Shown here piece after piece: positions 60,310-64,000 of a stretch of 64,000 nucleotides of DNA (the first letter of the stretch is position 1; the number at the start of each line of letters is the position of its first letter). The stretch covers positions 47,736-111,735 of the forward strand of contig JANOQN010000002.1 in assembly GCA_031422315.1 (NCBI GenBank). The letters run 5' to 3'. The translations under genes and the position numbers were made by a program. Origin of the DNA: JANNYA01 sp031422315 (lineage in GTDB: Bacteria; Pseudomonadota; Gammaproteobacteria; Xanthomonadales; SZUA-5). The notes under the pieces are model-generated. The model saw only the letters and a program-made list of their open reading frames with translations. It was not told the DNA's origin and made no database searches.

Positions 60310-60996
60310 ATGAACCACACGCTGAAAAACTTTGATGCCGAACTCACCCGCTTATACGGTGAAATCCGACGCATGGGAGAGCTTGCCGTCGCGCAGCTCA
60401 AAGCCGCGCTGTTTGCGCTGCAATCTAAAGACGCCGCAGTCGCTGACGCCGTCGTACGGGGCGATGCTGCAATCGATGCGCTAGAGCGCGAAGTCGGCCA
60501 CGACGTGCTGCGCCTGCTCGCACTGCGCCAGCCGATGGCGCGTGATTTGCGCGAAGTCTATGGCGCGCTAAAAATATCAGCGGATATTGAACGCATCGGC
60601 GATCTAGCCGCCAATATCGCCAAACGCGCAAAAATCGTACATCGCCAGCCCGCCATTCCGGTGCTAGAGGATATCGAAGCGCTGCTCAATTTTTCCGCGC
60701 AAATGGTAAGCGATGCCGTCAGCGCCTATCACGCCCGCGACGCCGCCCAGAGCTTAATAGTGCGTGCAAGGGATGCCGAGCTGGACGAACGCTACACGCA
60801 GCTATTCCAGCGCGTACTGGCGCACATGACCCAAACACCTGATGCCATCACCGCTGGCACGCACTTGCTGTTTATCGCGAAAAACCTTGAACGGGTTGGT
60901 GATCACGCCACCAATATCGTGGAAAACACGATATTTATCGTCACCGGGGAAGACGCGCTGGATCAGCGGGTTAAGCGGGATGGGACGACGAGTTGA
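60310..60996 (+). CDS. phoU: PhoU, negative regulator of the phosphate regulon
   Basis: 228 residues, all helical in two repeats. The conserved acids are present: IDALEREVGHDVLRLLALRQ, PMARDLREVYGALKISADIE, ERIGDLAANIAKR and a second copy ERVGDHATNIVEN, which bind metals. AGGAACC precedes the ATG. Works with PstSCAB to keep PhoR inactive in high phosphate. Confidence 0.96.
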   Translation: MNHTLKNFDAELTRLYGEIRRMGELAVAQLKAALFALQSKDAAVADAVVRGDAAIDALEREVGHDVLRLLALRQPMARDLREVYGALKISADIERIGDLAANIAKRAKIVHRQPAIPVLEDIEALLNFSAQMVSDAVSAYHARDAAQSLIVRARDAELDERYTQLFQRVLAHMTQTPDAITAGTHLLFIAKNLERVGDHATNIVENTIFIVTGEDALDQRVKRDGTTS

Positions 60997-61022
60997 GCTC
61001 ATTTCAAACACTGGGGTAAAAA

Positions 61023-61421
61023 CTAGCTCTTTGCACGCTCAGTAAAAAACACCCACACGAAAAATAGCATAAACACAAAATCGTTTAGCCCATAAATACT
61101 GAAAAAAGCGCCCGCAAAAGCATCTTTTGCGTAAAGCTGTGTGAGGCTATTTTCCGAAAGCCATTTCACCCAAACGACCACATAAACTAGTTTTTCCAGC
61201 GCAAACGCAGCCGCTAACCAATGGATATTCGAGCGAATAGTTGCGGCACTCAGATAAGCAAAGCCCCACACCATAATCATCAGCAGGCCAAAGTTCGACA
61301 TCACAACCGGATCAGCTTGGTTTATCGCCGTGTTGGTGAACCCGCGAGAAAATATCAGCGCGCCGCTGATGTTCGCTACCGCAGCTGCAATTAATCCGCG
61401 CTCTACCATCAGGTTTTTCAT
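61023..61421 (-). CDS. Four-helix inner-membrane protein of unknown function
   Basis: 132 residues with four hydrophobic spans (IAAAVANISGALIFSRGFTN, LLMIMVWGFAYLSAAT, HWLAAAFALEKLVYVVVWVK, FVFMLFFVWVFF). Convergent with phoU. No motif I can name. Next gene upstream on the same strand is pit at 94 bp; cotranscription is possible. Confidence 0.65.
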   Translation of the reverse strand: MKNLMVERGLIAAAVANISGALIFSRGFTNTAINQADPVVMSNFGLLMIMVWGFAYLSAATIRSNIHWLAAAFALEKLVYVVVWVKWLSENSLTQLYAKDAFAGAFFSIYGLNDFVFMLFFVWVFFTERAKS

Positions 61422-61514
61422 TTTGCTACTCGCGATTTTGTCTATACCTCAATCATCAGCTAGAGGTTGGCGAGCGCACAGTCTGCTGACGAACAATGGC
61501 CCGAATTAACTCAG

Positions 61515-62639
61515 TTAAAGCGCAAAACTCCGCGCCATCACATACGCCAATCCGGCGCTGATCGGCAGCGTCAAAATCCACGCCCAGACCATGCGCTGCA
61601 CGACGTTCCACTTCACTGCGCTAAAGCGTTTGGCGGCGCCCACGCCTAAAATAGCGGCTGAGATATTGTGCGTAGTTGATACCGGAATTCCAAGCGCGCT
61701 AGCAATACCAATCATCGTTGCAGCAGCGGTTTCAGCGGCGAAGCCGTGGATGGGCTGCAGCTTGACCAGTTTGTGACCTAGCGTTTTAATGATGCGCCAG
61801 CCGCCCGCAGCAGTTCCTGCGGCCATAGTGATGGCGCAGGTCAGCTTGACCCACAGCGGAATATCTAACTCTTTTCCGGGCAACTGTTCGAGTGTTAGAA
61901 AGCTTAGCCACGCGGGCGCGTTTTCTAGTGTGCCAGCGGTTGTTGCACCGACTAGTGCTAGCGCAATAATCCCCATAGTTTTTTGCGCATCGTTCATGCC
62001 GTGCATAAAGCCCATGGCACCGGCAGACACAATTTGCGCTTTGCCAAAAAAGCCGTTTACGTTATTGGGCTTGGCGAGTTTTGCCAGCAATCCAGTGCGA
62101 TTACTCATCCAGCTAATTAGCGCAAAGAAAAGCCCCATGATGGTGATGCCAACGATAAATCCACCCAGCGGCGATAACACCATCGGCACCACCACTTTCC
62201 ATAAGATGCCTTTGCCCTGCCACCACGGATCTGCAGGCTGCGACCAGATCACTACCGACCAATTGCCGTGGCTGGCCGCAAGTGCCGCGCCAACCAAGCC
62301 GCCAATCAGCGCGTGGCTAGATGAGGAAGGCAGGCCGTAATACCACGTCACTAAATTCCAGATTATCCCGCCCATCAGCGCGCAAATCAGCAGTTCGCTG
62401 GTAATGGTAATGACGCTGGAATCGATTAGGCCGGAAGAGATGGTTTTGGCGACCGCGGTGCCCCAAAGCGCGCCGAACAAGTTGGTAACCGATGCGAGCG
62501 CCAGCGCCTGAATCGGCGTCAACACTTTAGTAGCCACTACGGTGGCGATTGAGTTGGCTGTGTCGTGAAATCCGTTGATGAATTCGAAGATCAGCGCGAC
62601 TAAAATCACCAACAATAAAATTATGAGAGCCGTACCCAC
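61515..62639 (-). CDS. pit: Low-affinity phosphate transporter of the PiT family
   Basis: 374 residues, about ten helices. The PiT signature occurs twice: IFEFINGFHDTANSIATVVA and GFMHGMNDAQKTMGIIALAL, along with GLPSSSSHALIGGLVGA and GIPVSTTHNISAAILGVG. Imports metal-phosphate with a proton or cation. The DUF47 gene lies 4 bp upstream, making a tight operon. Confidence 0.95.
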   Translation of the reverse strand: MGTALIILLLVILVALIFEFINGFHDTANSIATVVATKVLTPIQALALASVTNLFGALWGTAVAKTISSGLIDSSVITITSELLICALMGGIIWNLVTWYYGLPSSSSHALIGGLVGAALAASHGNWSVVIWSQPADPWWQGKGILWKVVVPMVLSPLGGFIVGITIMGLFFALISWMSNRTGLLAKLAKPNNVNGFFGKAQIVSAGAMGFMHGMNDAQKTMGIIALALVGATTAGTLENAPAWLSFLTLEQLPGKELDIPLWVKLTCAITMAAGTAAGGWRIIKTLGHKLVKLQPIHGFAAETAAATMIGIASALGIPVSTTHNISAAILGVGAAKRFSAVKWNVVQRMVWAWILTLPISAGLAYVMARSFAL

Positions 62640-62643
62640 GGTC

Positions 62644-63270
62644 TTAAGCGTTTTTCAAAACGATCGTAAACACCGTATTGCCAACATCACGGCAGCGATC
62701 AATCGCTTTTTCAAGCAAGTCAAACAGATCTTTTTTCAAAAAGAGCTGCGCGCCGTTGACGTCTGCGCTTGCTGCTTCTCGGTAAATGTCCAAAAGGAGA
62801 CAATCGGCCTCTACTTCGATGCCCTGCAGGCGATCGTGCAGTAATTTGGTGGCGTCTAAATCCATACCTTTACGCAGCAGATGCACCATTTGCACGACGA
62901 TTTCCACCGCACGAGAAACCATTTCCGCCCGCTCTACAAAGCTAACGCCCGGCAGTTTGCCGCGCACAATTTGATAGCGTTCGGCAAATTTTTCTAACAC
63001 TTTCGGAATTTTGTAAAGCAGGCTGGATAGCGCTTCGATATCTTCTCGCTCAAGTACGGTTACGAAGGTATTGACCAGTTCCTTGGTAATTTGCGCAGCA
63101 AGCTCCTTTTCTCGAGCCCTAGCGCGCACGAATTCACTTAAATCAGCGTCATCGGGATTTTTAAGCAGTTTCGCTAAGCCTTGGCTGCTGTCATAGGCGG
63201 CATTTGCGCTTTGTTCGAGCAGTGAAAAGAATTTGTCGCCTTTACCAAACATGGCTTGCAGGGAAAACAT
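62644..63270 (-). CDS. DUF47 PhoU-like accessory protein of Pit
   Basis: 208 residues of helices with FSLLEQSANAAYDSSQGLAK, LEREDIEALSSLLYKIPKVL and DRLQGIEVEADCLLLDIYRE, the PhoU-like DUF47 (YkaA) family. Members are usually paired with pit and are thought to control it. The ATG at 63270 gives the normal length. Confidence 0.93.
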   Translation of the reverse strand: MFSLQAMFGKGDKFFSLLEQSANAAYDSSQGLAKLLKNPDDADLSEFVRARAREKELAAQITKELVNTFVTVLEREDIEALSSLLYKIPKVLEKFAERYQIVRGKLPGVSFVERAEMVSRAVEIVVQMVHLLRKGMDLDATKLLHDRLQGIEVEADCLLLDIYREAASADVNGAQLFLKKDLFDLLEKAIDRCRDVGNTVFTIVLKNA

Positions 63271-63337
63271 GCATTTGCTCCAGAAATTAAGATTAATTTT
63301 AAGTTAACGTTTGTGGGGCTGACTATTGCAGCCGAAT

Positions 63338-63355
63338 ATGAAATTATCATGACAC
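63338..63355 (-). promoter_or_regulatory. Weak PHO-box-like repeat upstream of DUF47-pit
   Basis: On the minus strand GTGTCAT-GATA-ATTTCAT has the 7-4-7 plan of a PHO box with two to three mismatches per repeat. It lies about 70 bp before the DUF47 start. Less convincing than the box at 55285. Confidence 0.35.
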
Positions 63356-63409
63356 GACTGTCACAATTGCATTTTGGATTTTCTTGGAACGAGGCTGGAT
63401 AATCCTAGG

Positions 63410-63889
63410 ATGATGCAGATATATCAAGAATTGATCCTCAAGCACGCCAAAAATTCGCCGTTTGAACGGCTGGTTTTGGCAGCCACGCATAGCGCCACCG
63501 GCGCGAACCCGCTGTGTGGTGATGCTATTGAAGTTGCGCTGATGATCAAAGGTGATTTGATTGTAGAGGCTGGATTCCAAGGTGAAATGAGCGCGATCAC
63601 TCGCGCCAGCGCAAGCATGATGTGCGAAATGATCGTCGGCGGAACGTTGCCGGCTGCACATAGACGCATTGAAGCCGCGTTTGCATTACTCACAGGCAAA
63701 GATTCACCCAATCTCGATAGCGAGTTGGGGGAATTTTCTGCCATGCGGATTTTGCGCAGCTACCCCAATCGCATCAAAACCGCGACATTGCCGTGGGCGG
63801 CGCTCAAGCAGGCGCTTTTGGGTGGGGCGAGTGAGATTGTGACTACAGATGGTTTTGGAGCACCCTCTCCCCAACCCCTTATCTCTTGA
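63410..63889 (+). CDS. NifU/SufU-like protein lacking two cluster-ligand cysteines
   Basis: 159 residues aligning with the N-terminal NifU/SufU scaffold domain: MMQIYQELILKHAKNSPFE, GANPLCGDAIEVAL, then FQGEMSAITRASASMMCEMI and RIKTATLPWAALKQAL. In active scaffolds the motifs are PxCGD, GxGCxIxxASxS and RxxCxxLPW. Here only the first cysteine (PLCGD) stays in place; the second is glutamate (GEMSAI) and the third threonine (IKTATLPW), while a cysteine appears at MMCEMI. It is probably not a normal Fe-S scaffold. Diverged or regulatory role. Start uncertain between 63374 (TTG) and 63410. Confidence 0.7.
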   Translation: MMQIYQELILKHAKNSPFERLVLAATHSATGANPLCGDAIEVALMIKGDLIVEAGFQGEMSAITRASASMMCEMIVGGTLPAAHRRIEAAFALLTGKDSPNLDSELGEFSAMRILRSYPNRIKTATLPWAALKQALLGGASEIVTTDGFGAPSPQPLIS

Positions 63890-64000
63890 ATCAAGAGTAG
63901 ATTGGATGTCGAGAGCCGGCGTGCTCGACCGAACAGCCCTAGAACGAAACATTCGTGGGAGAGCATGCTCAACACGCCGGTATCTCGTCAACGCTCGAAC
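63890..64000. other. Window end, no gene seen
   Basis: The last 111 bp include an imperfect inverted repeat around GCCGGCGTGCTCGACC and GAGCATGCTCAACACGCCGG. No coding sequence I can support. Confidence 0.4.

Overview
This 64-kb window comes from a free-living, moderately GC-rich, Gram-negative chromosome. Outer-membrane porins, an oprP-like/pstSCAB/phoU phosphate block, an Entner-Doudoroff operon (zwf-pgl-edd-glk), a CrbS/CrbR/Acs/ActP acetate switch and TPR-linked Ser/Thr kinases all point to a gammaproteobacterium, perhaps close to Xanthomonadales/Lysobacterales. That placement is inference; no rRNA or other phylogenetic marker is present.

Layout. 0-3.4 kb: 3' part of a radical SAM/SPASM gene coupled to a GT2 glycosyltransferase, then isocitrate lyase. 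3.6-7.1 kb: dodecin, a small repeat protein resembling the septoil-knot family, and an rsr (Ro60 orthologue) locus. rsr is preceded by a near-consensus sigma-54 promoter and followed by three tandem structured RNAs that I read as bacterial Y RNAs. Two of these carry a circularly permuted tRNA fold and the third is a bare Y-RNA stem; a terminator follows. 7.1-17.8 kb: secreted proteins of unknown function, an APC permease, and a Ser/Thr kinase with TPR partners. 17.8-20.4 kb: quinone-type oxidoreductase and PutP. 20.8-31.4 kb: acetate module (DcaP-like porin, DUF485, ActP, CrbS, then convergent acs-crbR), with a FitAB-type toxin-antitoxin pair between crbS and crbR. 31.5-36.7 kb: eda, a decayed gene, ilvE, a diguanylate cyclase and a DUF4832 protein.

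36.7-45.5 kb is an accessory island: an AbiE-type pair, two copies (one broken) and a remnant of a RAYT-like transposase, at least seven copies of a hairpin repeat, truncated PIN and IS66 genes, and secreted proteins including a trypsin-like protease. 45.8-49.5 kb: a very large winged-helix/pseudokinase/kinase/TPR fusion. 49.7-55.1 kb: glk, edd, pgl, zwf. 55.2-63.3 kb: phosphate uptake (PHO box, frameshifted OprP-like porin, pstSCAB, phoU, then DUF47-pit). The window ends with a degenerate NifU-like protein.

The strongest candidate for something undescribed is the rsr/Y-RNA array at 4701-6956. All three RNAs share a CGA|ATGC 5' strand, a TTG|TCG 3' strand and a 3' internal loop of exactly 10 nt, and their helices covary. 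The first RNA looks like a tRNA gene whose 3' half (with encoded CCA) lies upstream of its 5' half, separated by a hairpin insert of about 130 nt.
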